This document shows, piece after piece, positions 7,702 to 14,269 of a stretch of DNA of 18,591 nt. This DNA is from Candidatus Desantisiibacteriota bacterium (GTDB lineage Bacteria; UBA9089; CG2-30-40-21), in contig JACQYP010000030.1 in assembly GCA_016208205.1 (NCBI GenBank), positions 6,781-25,371 of the forward strand, written 5' to 3'. A model generated the notes under the pieces. The model was given only the letters and a program-made list of their open reading frames with translations, made no database searches and was not told the origin of the DNA. Within the stretch, counting starts at the first letter, position 1; each line of letters opens with the position of its first letter. The position numbers and the translations under genes were made by a program.

Positions 7702-7960
7702 GTAAGCTTTCGCACTCCATATAGCTTAAATTCATGTAGTAAATTTGAACTATAGAAGTTGAAATTATTGAGAGGGTTGTAAGAATCTTACAGGCAAACC
7801 TTTAGCTTCGCCCTAATTAGCGAGGCTAAAGCCTCACACTACGAACCGTAAATCGATAACCGTAAACCGTGAACAGTTATGCTATTCTTTTTTTATCTAT
7901 GCGAAATGGAATCATCTGCCCCTGATACTCACCCTGAGCTATGACTCTAAGAAAAATTCC
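7702..7960. repeat. Repeat-filled gap between the HEAT genes and efp
   Basis: The gap starts with gtaagctttcgcactcca (from 7702), a copy of the outer arm of the 5985-6213 palindrome. A hairpin follows at 7800-7831 (ctttagcttcgc, 8-base loop, gcgaggctaaag, one G-T pair), which may also terminate HEAT transcription although no T-run follows it. GAACCGTRAA-type units lie around 7844-7877 (aaccgtaaatcgataaccg, then gaacagttatgc). No coding sequence is seen. Confidence 0.6.
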
Positions 7961-7988
7961 TTGACAATATTTGAAAATTTGCTATAAT
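7961..7988 (+). promoter_or_regulatory. Consensus promoter of the efp-acc gene run
   Basis: TTGACA (7961-7966), a 16-bp spacer and TATAAT (7983-7988) match both boxes perfectly. Start of transcription is expected near 7995, giving a ~40-nt leader with the ribosome site gaggaggaaag before efp at 8034. Confidence 0.85.
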
Positions 7989-8033
7989 ACTATCTATTAG
8001 AATTATTGATGCTATACGAGGAGGAAAGTAGAA

Positions 8034-8597
8034 ATGATTGTTGCTAATGATATTCGTCCGGGAATGATTGTAGAGATGGACAATGGGTTATATACCTGTA
8101 CAGAGTTCCAGCATGTAAAGCCGGGAAAAGGGGGGGCATTTGTCAAGGCTAAGTTTAAGAACTTTCATATTGGATCGGTTGTTGACAAGACCCTTCGTCC
8201 GGAGGAGAAGTTTCATCTGGTCAGAATCTCCAAGAGAAATGTAAACTTTCTGTATCAATCTCAGGATAATTATGTGTTTATGGATAATGATTCATATGAA
8301 CAGATAGAGGTTTCACAGGATAAGATCGGCACAGCTGCCGGATTTTTGAAGGAAAATAATGAGGTCAGTCTTCTTGCAAGAGAGGATACAGGTGAGGTAA
8401 TGGGGATAGAATTGCCTACAGCCGTGAATCTAATGATTACAGAGACAGACCCTGGATTTAAGGGGAATACAGTCACCGGGGCAACAAAACCGGCTACCAT
8501 GGAAACAGGAATAATTATTCAAGTTCCATTATTTGTAAATGTAGGTGAGGTTATTCGCGTTGATACTCGCACCAATGCGTATATTGAAAGGGCATAA
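8034..8597 (+). CDS. efp: Elongation factor P
   Basis: EF-P binds between the ribosomal P and E sites and relieves stalling on polyproline stretches. The 187-residue length is typical. The KOW-like domain I begins MIVANDIRPGMIVEMDNGLY. The tip loop KPGKGGAF carries Lys32, the position that is lysylated, rhamnosylated (when Arg) or otherwise modified in other bacteria. No modification gene is in the window. Domains II/III contain FMDNDSYEQIEV and TVTGATKPATMETG and end VDTRTNAYIERA. It is the first gene after a consensus promoter and is followed by accB, an order also seen in Firmicutes. The stop abuts a dispersed repeat element. Confidence 0.97.
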   Translation: MIVANDIRPGMIVEMDNGLYTCTEFQHVKPGKGGAFVKAKFKNFHIGSVVDKTLRPEEKFHLVRISKRNVNFLYQSQDNYVFMDNDSYEQIEVSQDKIGTAAGFLKENNEVSLLAREDTGEVMGIELPTAVNLMITETDPGFKGNTVTGATKPATMETGIIIQVPLFVNVGEVIRVDTRTNAYIERA

Positions 8598-8685
8598 TTA
8601 CTCTGGTTCAGAGGTTCACGGTTCACGGTTGATGGTTTACTCTCTTAACCTCTGAACCGTGAAAGGAGACAACCTGAGTAGTTAC
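8595..8685. repeat. Inverted-repeat element between efp and accB
   Basis: The left end taattactctgg overlaps the efp stop and the right end is ctgagtagttac (8674-8685), the same terminal motif as the 183-389 element. An internal perfect pair is ggttcagaggtt (8605-8616) with aacctctgaacc (8647-8658). The end of the element lies just upstream of the accB ribosome site. Confidence 0.7.
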
Positions 8686-8701
8686 AAAAGGAATATAGCT
8701 T

Positions 8702-9145
8702 ATGGATATTCGTCAACAGGTCAAAAGCCTTATAGATATTATGGATGAAAATAGTTTAAGTGAGCTTGAGATTGAGGATACCAATCTTAAGGTAAAGATT
8801 TGCCTATCAAGTGATAGAATGGCTATGATCTCTGATAGAGATGCTGCTTCTATTTCGGATGGTGATAAACTATCTACAGATACAGAGACAGCTCCTGAAC
8901 CTGCAGACAAAGAGATTTGTTCACCATTGGTTGGAATATTTCATCTTTCTCCAGAAGGGAAAGACACCCCTTATGTCAAAACAGGTTCAATTATCCAACC
9001 ATCTCAGGTTCTTGGGCGGGTTAGGGTTGTAGATATAGATAATGAGATTCGGGCAGAGGTATCAGGGGTAATTACAGAAATATTGATAAAGGATGGGCAG
9101 CCGGTAGAGTATGACCAGCCATTGTTTTCGATTGAGCCTTCGTAA
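8702..9145 (+). CDS. accB: Biotin carboxyl carrier-like protein lacking the biotin-accepting lysine
   Basis: By fold and position this is AccB, which carries biotin between biotin carboxylase (AccC) and carboxyltransferase in acetyl-CoA carboxylase. At 147 residues it has normal length. An N-terminal helical region (1-40), a variable acidic linker (41-69) and the biotinyl domain (70-147) are all seen: ICSPLVGIFHLSPEGKDTPY, then NEIRAEVSGVITEILIKDG and QPVEYDQPLFSIE. The hairpin that should read EAMKM reads R108-V-V-D111-I, so the attachment lysine is Asp111 (codon 9032-9034). No indel separates the aligned flanks. As written the protein cannot be biotinylated there. Plant BADC proteins are a known parallel: lysine-less BCCP relatives that bind biotin carboxylase and restrain ACCase. 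The role here is inference. The ATG has a modest ribosome site (aaaagga). Confidence 0.88.
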   Translation: MDIRQQVKSLIDIMDENSLSELEIEDTNLKVKICLSSDRMAMISDRDAASISDGDKLSTDTETAPEPADKEICSPLVGIFHLSPEGKDTPYVKTGSIIQPSQVLGRVRVVDIDNEIRAEVSGVITEILIKDGQPVEYDQPLFSIEPS

Positions 9146-9154
9146 GTATTTTGG

Positions 9155-9275
9155 GCATGGTTCAAAACTGTTCACCACAGGGTTACAGAGAATTATAACC
9201 TCCTAACTCCCTTTTCTAAGGGGGAATTAGAGAAATATAGCCATCCTCAGTTTGTTACCCTGATTTGAACCATGC
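9155..9275. repeat. 121-bp element with 12-bp terminal inverted repeats before the cassette
   Basis: Perfect arms are gcatggttcaaa (9155-9166) and tttgaaccatgc (9264-9275). An inner short palindrome has aactccctttt against aagggggaatt (about 9205-9228). It lies immediately upstream of the A-rich two-gene module and overlaps the alternative ATG at 9272, which argues for the later start at 9317. Confidence 0.65.
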
Positions 9276-9316
9276 ATAAAAAGACTAAAAAGACTAAAAA
9301 GAGAGGTGACTTAGAG

Positions 9317-9469
9317 ATGCTAAAAAAAGAAAAAGATCTGGTACAACTAAGAAATCCAAAATCGGATCGCTATGTAAAAATTGATAAATCTATAGGAAAA
9401 ATCATTTCGTATAAGAAAAGTGAAGGACCTTATAAGAACATTCCTATAGTTATGGATCGTACAAAATGA
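9317..9469 (+). CDS. Small basic protein of unknown function, cassette gene 1
   Basis: This 50-residue, Lys-rich protein is not recognised with confidence. The core is LRNPKSDRYVKIDKSIGKI followed by SYKKSEGPYKNIPI, a compact beta-rich-looking motif. ATG 9317 is preferred because agaggtga lies at the right distance upstream. An in-frame ATG at 9272 would add 15 residues rich in Lys and Thr that are read from the end of a repeat element. The stop overlaps the ATG of the next gene by ATGA (9466-9469), so the two are probably translated together. Small size, basic charge and tight coupling would suit an antitoxin or partner protein, but that is inference only. Codons are markedly A-rich compared with efp and accC. 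Confidence 0.6.
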   Translation: MLKKEKDLVQLRNPKSDRYVKIDKSIGKIISYKKSEGPYKNIPIVMDRTK

Positions 9470-10107
9470 TTTTATATAAACCAACTGATGGTGATGTCCA
9501 AACAACAAAGATTGAATACCGTCCAAAAACTTGTTTTGTAATGACTAAGATAGGAACACCAATTCCAAGAGAAGTTAAAAAGATAAGGGAAAAACTTACA
9601 GAAGTCCTTTCTAAATATGAAATGAAAGAAATTGATGCTGGTAGTGAGATAACAGGAAGGGATTTTTTATTAAAAATCTGGCAAATGATAGTTGTAGTAC
9701 CACTGGGAATTGCAATTATTGATGATAGTATGTCATCAAATACTTTGTGCAATATATTTTATGAAGTGGGTCTCACGCATGCTTTAGGAAAAGAAACAAT
9801 TGTAATAAAGGCAGAAAATACAAAGGTTCCATCAGATTTCGTTAGAACTGAATACATTAACTTTGATAATAAGTTTGAGGAAAATCTAAAGAAATATTTT
9901 AGGACTTATTTTGAGTTAGCAAATCACTATGAAACAGTTGCATATCAACTTGAAAGAAACCCATTGCTAGCAATTGATTATTTACGCCGTGCATACCTTA
10001 TTTCAGGAAATGAAGAATTGCGAGCTAAAGCTAAGAAATTACATAGAGAGGCTACTTTGGAAGACCGAGCAAAAAATAGCGTAGAGCAGTTATTGGTCGA
10101 TTTTTAG
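9466..10107 (+). CDS. TIR-like / nucleoside-deoxyribosyltransferase-like protein, cassette gene 2
   Basis: This 213-residue protein has an N-terminal alpha/beta domain that resembles predicted nucleotide-binding TIR-like and nucleoside 2-deoxyribosyltransferase-like families. Supporting features are the first strand [12 protein letters not shown] (about 23-34), [12 protein letters not shown] (64-75), [13 protein letters not shown] (81-93), and the hallmark [19 protein letters not shown], in which Glu100 would be the catalytic acid. Usual relatives have an ADI.IADLT-type strand followed by N.NV.YELG.AHA; the match is by pattern only. The C-terminal ~75 residues are helical ([20 protein letters not shown]) and could be an oligomerisation or partner-binding region. 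It overlaps the small gene upstream and ends 14 bp before accC. NAD or nucleotide hydrolysis is possible but unproven. The A-rich composition suggests transfer. Confidence 0.65.
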   Translation: MILYKPTDGDVQTTKIEYRPKTCFVMTKIGTPIPREVKKIREKLTEVLSKYEMKEIDAGSEITGRDFLLKIWQMIVVVPLGIAIIDDSMSSNTLCNIFYEVGLTHALGKETIVIKAENTKVPSDFVRTEYINFDNKFEENLKKYFRTYFELANHYETVAYQLERNPLLAIDYLRRAYLISGNEELRAKAKKLHREATLEDRAKNSVEQLLVDF

Positions 10108-10121
10108 GAGTAGGGGGGGAA

Positions 10122-11471
10122 ATGTTTAAGAAAATTCTTATAGCTAACAGGGGGGAGATAGCCCTCAGGATCATCAGGGCAGCAAAGGATTTAGATATAA
10201 AAACCGTTGCCGTATATTCTAAGGCAGATGCAGATTCCATGCATACTCAACTTGCAGATGAGAGGGTATGCATTGGTCCTGCCCCTGCTTCAGAGAGCTA
10301 TCTTAATATACCGCAAATAATTAGTGCGGCTATTATTACTGAATGTGATGCCATTCATCCTGGATATGGTTTTTTGGCTGAAAATGCTACATTTGCAGAG
10401 ATTTGTATAGAACATAATATTGCCTTTATTGGACCGGCACCGGATGTAATTACCAGTATGGGAAATAAGATAGAGGCAAAGGTGTTAATGAAAAAGGCCG
10501 GTGTTCCTATTGTGCCCGGTTTATTAGAGGCTGTAATCAGCATAGCTGAGATAAAAAAGATTATACAAAAGATTGGGTATCCTGTGATTATTAAGGCTGC
10601 GGCCGGTGGTGGTGGGAAAGGGATGCGAATTATTGAAGATTCATCACAGCTTGAGCCGATGATTAATGCAGCCAGATTAGAGGCGGAAAAGGCGTTTAAG
10701 GACTCAGCCCTTTATATAGAAAAATATATTCATGAATCAAGGCATATTGAGGTCCAGATATTAGCTGATAATTATGGCAATGTTATTCATCTTGGCGAAA
10801 GAGAGTGCTCTATCCAATCAAGGCATCAAAAACTAATTGAAGAATCTCCTGCAGTAAACCTTGACCCAAAGATAAAACAAAAGATGTGTGAAATTGCGGT
10901 AAAAGCAGCTAAATCAGTAAAATACAAGAGTGCCGGAACAATAGAATTCTTATTTGATTCAAAGGGAAAAGATTTTTACTTTATTGAGATGAATACCCGT
11001 ATTCAGGTGGAACATCCTGTAACCGAATTAGTTACAGGAATTGATCTGGTAAAGATGCAAATCCAGTTAGCTGCAGGTGAAAAGCTCAAGCTTACCCAGA
11101 AGGATATTGTTGCCTCCGGCCATGCTATTGAATGTCGAATAAATGCTGCAGATCCTGATAATAACTTTGCCCCTTCACCGGGTAAAATAGAAAGCCTTCA
11201 TCTGCCTGGCGGACCCGGTGTTCGGCTGGATACTCATATCTACTCCGGCTACACCATTCCCCCAAACTATGATGCAATGATAGCCAAGCTGACTACCTAT
11301 GGACATGATAGAAAAGAAGCTATGATTAGAATGAGAAGAGCACTTTCTGAGTTTATTGTTAATGGAATAAAGACAACGGTTCCATTGCACCAGAGGATAT
11401 TAAGCAATAAGTCATTTATTAAGGGAGAGATTCACACCCATTTCTTGAATTATATGGATAAAAAAGGGTAA
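10122..11471 (+). CDS. accC: Biotin carboxylase subunit of acetyl-CoA carboxylase
   Basis: AccC carboxylates biotin on BCCP using ATP and bicarbonate. Its 449 residues equal the E. coli length. It opens [20 protein letters not shown], has the ATP-grasp glycine loop [12 protein letters not shown], the catalytic segment [19 protein letters not shown], and [18 protein letters not shown] with the Glu, Asn, Arg and Glu residues that bind metal and position biotin. The end (biotin carboxylase C-domain) includes [20 protein letters not shown]. All key motifs look intact, in contrast to the lysine-less accB nearby, so it probably works with another biotinylated carrier elsewhere. The ribosome site is aggggggg before ATG 10122. 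The stop lies in the start of a repeat block. Confidence 0.97.
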   Translation: MFKKILIANRGEIALRIIRAAKDLDIKTVAVYSKADADSMHTQLADERVCIGPAPASESYLNIPQIISAAIITECDAIHPGYGFLAENATFAEICIEHNIAFIGPAPDVITSMGNKIEAKVLMKKAGVPIVPGLLEAVISIAEIKKIIQKIGYPVIIKAAAGGGGKGMRIIEDSSQLEPMINAARLEAEKAFKDSALYIEKYIHESRHIEVQILADNYGNVIHLGERECSIQSRHQKLIEESPAVNLDPKIKQKMCEIAVKAAKSVKYKSAGTIEFLFDSKGKDFYFIEMNTRIQVEHPVTELVTGIDLVKMQIQLAAGEKLKLTQKDIVASGHAIECRINAADPDNNFAPSPGKIESLHLPGGPGVRLDTHIYSGYTIPPNYDAMIAKLTTYGHDRKEAMIRMRRALSEFIVNGIKTTVPLHQRILSNKSFIKGEIHTHFLNYMDKKG

Positions 11472-11580
11472 TTACTCAGGTTCAAGGTTCAGAGGTTCAG
11501 GGTTCAGAGGTTCAGGGTTCAGAGGTTGATAGTTCGCTCTCTTAACCTTTGAACCGTGAACCGTTGAACCTCTTAACCTT
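11468..11580. repeat. Tandem and inverted GGTTCAGAGGTTCAG repeat block
   Basis: Three tandem 15-bp units (11486-11500, 11501-11515 and a variant at 11516-11530) are followed by the opposite orientation (ctcttaacctttgaaccg, then tgaacctcttaacc). The block starts with gtaattactcag, which contains the accC stop codon. It fills the accC/Asp23 gap up to the next ribosome site. Confidence 0.7.
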
Positions 11581-11606
11581 GCTAAAAAGATAAGGAGGGA
11601 TGAGAC

Positions 11607-11996
11607 ATGGTAGAACAAGCTAATATTGGAAGCGTAAAGGTAAGCGATGAGGTTATTGCCACTATATCAAGTGTTGCTGCCACTCAGGTTGAGGGTGTGG
11701 CAGGAATGAGCGAGGGGATTGTTGATGGAATAGCCAAGATCATTACCGGTGGTCAGGCAACCAAAGGGATAAAGGTCTCAGTTGGAGAAGAAGAGGCTGC
11801 TATTGATATCTCTGTTATCGTTGAATATGGGCATTCAATTGCAGAGATAGGAAGAAGGATCCAGGAGGCTGTGAAAAATGCTGTGGAATCCATGACCGGC
11901 TTAAGGGTAGTAGAGGTAAATGTGTATATTCAAGGTGTGCATCTGTTAGATGAAAAACGGGATGAAAAACACGAAAAAGGAAGAAAGCTTAAGTGA
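11607..11996 (+). CDS. Asp23/Gls24 (YqhY-like) protein
   Basis: This 129-residue DUF322 protein has the family core ISSVAATQVEGVAGMSEGIV, KGIKVSVGEEEAAIDISVIV and VESMTGLRVVEVNVYIQGVH. In Firmicutes the yqhY paralogue follows accB-accC and is linked to control of lipid synthesis, while Asp23 is anchored to the membrane by AmaP. Here it follows accC and precedes an AmaP-like gene, so it combines both contexts. There is no membrane segment; a cytoplasmic, membrane-associated location through the next gene product is likely. The ribosome site aaggaggga is strong. The C-terminus is a charged tail (DEKRDEKHEKGRK). Confidence 0.9.
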   Translation: MVEQANIGSVKVSDEVIATISSVAATQVEGVAGMSEGIVDGIAKIITGGQATKGIKVSVGEEEAAIDISVIVEYGHSIAEIGRRIQEAVKNAVESMTGLRVVEVNVYIQGVHLLDEKRDEKHEKGRKLK

Positions 11997-12075
11997 ATAG
12001 AATTCAGGAGGCAGAATACAGAATACAGAGGTTAGAAGTTACTTTTTCCTCCATTTATTGGAGGGGTTAGGGGAG

Positions 12076-12152
12076 GTCAGGAGTCAGAATGGAAACAGAT
12101 TCTACAGCAATTCTGAATTCTGTTTCCTATCTTCTGAATTCTGACTCCTGAC
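12076..12152. repeat. Hairpin repeat between the Asp23-like and AmaP-like genes
   Basis: A perfect 15-bp pair, gtcaggagtcagaat (12076-12090) with attctgactcctgac (12138-12152), encloses a second pair, ggaaacag (12091-12098) with ctgtttcc (12120-12127). Upstream, at 12005-12050, are short cagaatacagaatacaga direct units. No gene lies in 11997-12180. Confidence 0.7.
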
Positions 12153-12213
12153 TTCTTTATCAGTTTTGAAATGAGTTCTAATGTGTAAACAAAAGGAAAA
12201 AGGGGGTATGATT

Positions 12214-12765
12214 ATGGCTTTTATTAACAAATTTGGATTGGTGTTAAGTGTTTTGTTGTTATTTGTTCTGGGAAGTGTTGGTATTGGTGTTGGGTTTGGG
12301 ATGATTGATACAAACCTTGTTTTTACCTATCTCAATGATCCACATCACAAATTAATTATTACCCAGATTGGCGTTTTATTGTGGATAATTGGGTTGATAA
12401 TTATTTATACCAGCAGTATTCTTAGTAATGAGGAAAAAGGGGTTACCTTCCGAAATGCTGCTGGTGAGGTAAGGGTTACACGAAAGGCTGTTGAGGATTT
12501 TATTATCAGGGTTTGCTCCCAGGAGCCAAACATCCGCAGGGTAAAGCCAAGGGTAATAATAAAGAAAAAATACATCAAGGCAGGACTTGTTATCGCTATA
12601 ACATCAGATATTCCAGTCACCCAGTCCATCTCTGAGTTACAAGGCAAGATAAAGGAATCTTTAGAGGCAGGTATTGGTATGGTAAATGTGAAATCTGTTA
12701 GTGTCAGAGTAGAGGAAATATTTTATACCGGCGGCAGATTGCGAGGGGTGGAATATACGGGTTGA
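12214..12765 (+). CDS. amaP: AmaP-like membrane anchor protein for Asp23
   Basis: From ATG 12214 the product is 184 residues. Two N-terminal membrane helices (about 8-30, LVLSVLLLFVLGSVGIG, and about 49-69, QIGVLLWIIGLIIIYTSS) are followed by a cytoplasmic domain containing VTRKAVEDFIIRVCSQEPNI and KYIKAGLVIAITSDIPVTQS. That matches the alkaline-shock membrane anchor family, whose second half is itself Asp23-like. Start 12214 is chosen because agggggt sits 7 bp upstream; the ATG at 12208 is too close to it and the one at 12181 has no ribosome site. The neighbours (Asp23-like, DUF2273-like) support the call. Expected role: tethering the Asp23 protein to the inner membrane under envelope stress. 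Confidence 0.8.
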   Translation: MAFINKFGLVLSVLLLFVLGSVGIGVGFGMIDTNLVFTYLNDPHHKLIITQIGVLLWIIGLIIIYTSSILSNEEKGVTFRNAAGEVRVTRKAVEDFIIRVCSQEPNIRRVKPRVIIKKKYIKAGLVIAITSDIPVTQSISELQGKIKESLEAGIGMVNVKSVSVRVEEIFYTGGRLRGVEYTG

Positions 12766-12767
12766 GG

Positions 12768-12822
12768 GTAACTGCTCAGCCGCAGATGGACACAGATAGA
12801 CGCAGATAGACGCAGATAAAAG
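12768..12822. repeat. Short tandem CGCAGATAGA repeat with element end motif
   Basis: gtaactgctcag (12768-12779) is a variant of the recurrent terminal motif. It is followed by ccgcagatggacacagatag and further acgcagatag units up to the ribosome site of the next gene. This is the same family as the CCGCAGATTACGCAGATT arms at 231-251. Confidence 0.6.
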
Positions 12823-12835
12823 GAGGAAAGGACAG

Positions 12836-13024
12836 ATGATAAATGATTTGAAAAAAAAGTTGTTAGCCTTTATTGCTGAAAATCCGGGCACAGTGATAGG
12901 CACATTGCTTGGATTAGCAGTTGGGTTAATGGTTATTTCCTTTGGGTTGACAAAGGTCATTATCTTGTTGATAATTATCCTTATCTTCTTTCTCCTCGGC
13001 AGGATGAGGGATATGCAAGGGTAA
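12836..13024 (+). CDS. Small DUF2273-like membrane protein
   Basis: This 62-residue protein has a short basic N-terminus (MINDLKKKLLAF), the segment ENPGTVIGTLLGLAVGLMVI and a second hydrophobic helix (about 39-56, TKVIILLIIILIFFLLG), ending GRMRDMQG. This pattern matches the DUF2273 proteins often found beside Asp23 and AmaP genes. It is likely an inner-membrane partner of that envelope module. The ribosome site aaggaggaaagg is strong, and the stop is 2 bp before the next start. The assignment rests on hydrophobic pattern plus context. Confidence 0.75.
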   Translation: MINDLKKKLLAFIAENPGTVIGTLLGLAVGLMVISFGLTKVIILLIIILIFFLLGRMRDMQG

Positions 13025-13026
13025 CC

Positions 13027-14154
13027 ATGATGGATAAAGGAATATTAAGGATTATTGATGCTAATCTCAATCGAGCCAGAGAAGGGTTACGGGTAGTTGA
13101 AGAATTAGTAAGGTTTGACTTAAACGATTCTGGAATGAGCAAAAGATTAAAGGTGATACGGCATGAGATTGCCGGTTTGATAGATGAGATATTTGACTCA
13201 TCCTTACTTATCTCTGCCCGGGATAGCCATAATGATGTCGGGCTGGCTATACGAGTAGATACAGAATGTTGTAGAACAGACAAGACAGGGATAATAAAGG
13301 CGAATATGAAACGCAGCCAAGAGGCTATCCGGGTATTGGAGGAGTTTATTAAGATAGAGGCACAAAGGCATGTAGGGGCGGGTTTCAAACCCGCCTGTTC
13401 CAAACCAGCACAAAGGCAGGAGGAGACAGAAGAGACAAGCCGGAAGATGAAGGCATTGAGGTATCAGGCATATGAACTGGAGCAAGATGTGCTGCAAGCC
13501 TTTGGAAGGAATAAGAGCATTAAGGGTCTATACCTTATCCTTGATTATTGGCTTCTTGGAGAAAAGATCTGGGATAGGGATTATGTTGGTGAGATAATTA
13601 CCGCAGGTGTTGATGCTGTTCAGCTGCGGGTTAAAAATATTGTTCAGCAACATACTGAAAATATATCTGATAGTAAATTAATCATGCTGGGTAATATGTT
13701 ACGGGAGATAACAGAGAAAGCAGATATTCTATTAATCATAAATGATAAGATAGACATTGCCTTAGCAATTGGAGCAGATGGAGTACATCTTGGACAAGAT
13801 GATATTTCAATAGATGTTGCTCGCAGTCTTATGGGCAGGAGAATAATTGGAATATCTACCCACAGCCTTGCTCAAGCACAACAGCCAGCAAAAAATGGTG
13901 CAGATTATATTGGGATTGGACCAGTATACGGCACAACAACCAAGCATGATGCCGGTCAACCATTGGGCTGCAAAATAATTCATGAAATCTGCAAAACAGT
14001 CAACCTGCCTATAGTGGCTATTGGTGGAATAAATGAGGATAATCTTACCCAGGTGATAGAAACAGGTGCGCATGGGATAGCCGTTGCCAGTGCAATCTTA
14101 AAGGCACCTGATCCTGTGGCAGTAGTAAAAAGAATACATGAAAAGCTGGCATGA
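13027..14154 (+). CDS. thiE: ThiD2-ThiE fusion: HMP-phosphate kinase-like domain plus thiamine phosphate synthase
   Basis: Two domains are present. Residues ~4-150 match the ThiD2 family (RIIDANLNRAREGLRVVEEL, SARDSHNDVGLAI, RSQEAIRVLEEFIKI, LRYQAYELEQDV), reported elsewhere as a monofunctional HMP-phosphate kinase often fused to ThiE. Residues ~160-375 are thiamine phosphate synthase, joining HMP-PP and thiazole phosphate: GLYLILD, VQLRVK, IINDKIDIAL, GADGVHLGQDD, IIGISTHSLAQA, DYIGIGPVYGTTTKHD, VAIGGI. Within the first domain, at residues ~112-131, a palindromic repeat is inserted in frame (VGAGFKPACSKPAQ), just before the last conserved helix. Whether the kinase-like domain tolerates it is open. 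ATG 13027 follows aaggg; ATG 13030 is an equal alternative. Translation is probably coupled to the gene before. Confidence 0.92.
   Translation: MMDKGILRIIDANLNRAREGLRVVEELVRFDLNDSGMSKRLKVIRHEIAGLIDEIFDSSLLISARDSHNDVGLAIRVDTECCRTDKTGIIKANMKRSQEAIRVLEEFIKIEAQRHVGAGFKPACSKPAQRQEETEETSRKMKALRYQAYELEQDVLQAFGRNKSIKGLYLILDYWLLGEKIWDRDYVGEIITAGVDAVQLRVKNIVQQHTENISDSKLIMLGNMLREITEKADILLIINDKIDIALAIGADGVHLGQDDISIDVARSLMGRRIIGISTHSLAQAQQPAKNGADYIGIGPVYGTTTKHDAGQPLGCKIIHEICKTVNLPIVAIGGINEDNLTQVIETGAHGIAVASAILKAPDPVAVVKRIHEKLA
13360..13418. repeat. Palindromic repeat inserted in frame in thiD2-thiE, with flanking duplication
   Basis: The core ggcgggttt-c-aaacccgcc (13377-13395) is a perfect palindrome preceded by gtagg. 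Identical 11-bp direct copies gcacaaaggca lie at 13360-13370 and 13408-13418, exactly 48 bp (16 codons) apart, as expected of a target-site duplication. Confidence 0.8.
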
Positions 14155-14159
14155 AAAGA

Positions 14160-14269
14160 GGTAGCCGCAACCTTTAGGTTGCGTATTTACACAGGCTCTG
14201 GGACGCGACTACTCTGAGAGAAGTGTAACCGTTCAGGGCTATGAAATCTCAAGCCGCAAGCGGCTACGC
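14160..14269. repeat. Two small hairpins in the convergent gap after thiE
   Basis: cgcaacc-ttta-ggttgcg (14166-14183) and gccgc-aa-gcggc (14253-14264) are palindromes sharing the GTAGCCGC lead in opposite orientations, with gtaaccgttcag (14225-14236) between them. The gap separates convergent genes, so the hairpins may aid termination, although no T-runs follow. The second supplies the stop codon of the minus-strand regulator. Confidence 0.6.

Noticed and set aside
9450..9752. Minus-strand 100-codon ORF opposite the TIR-like gene
   Set aside because: It is antisense to a gene with clear family motifs and ribosome coupling, and it has no recognisable protein features itself.
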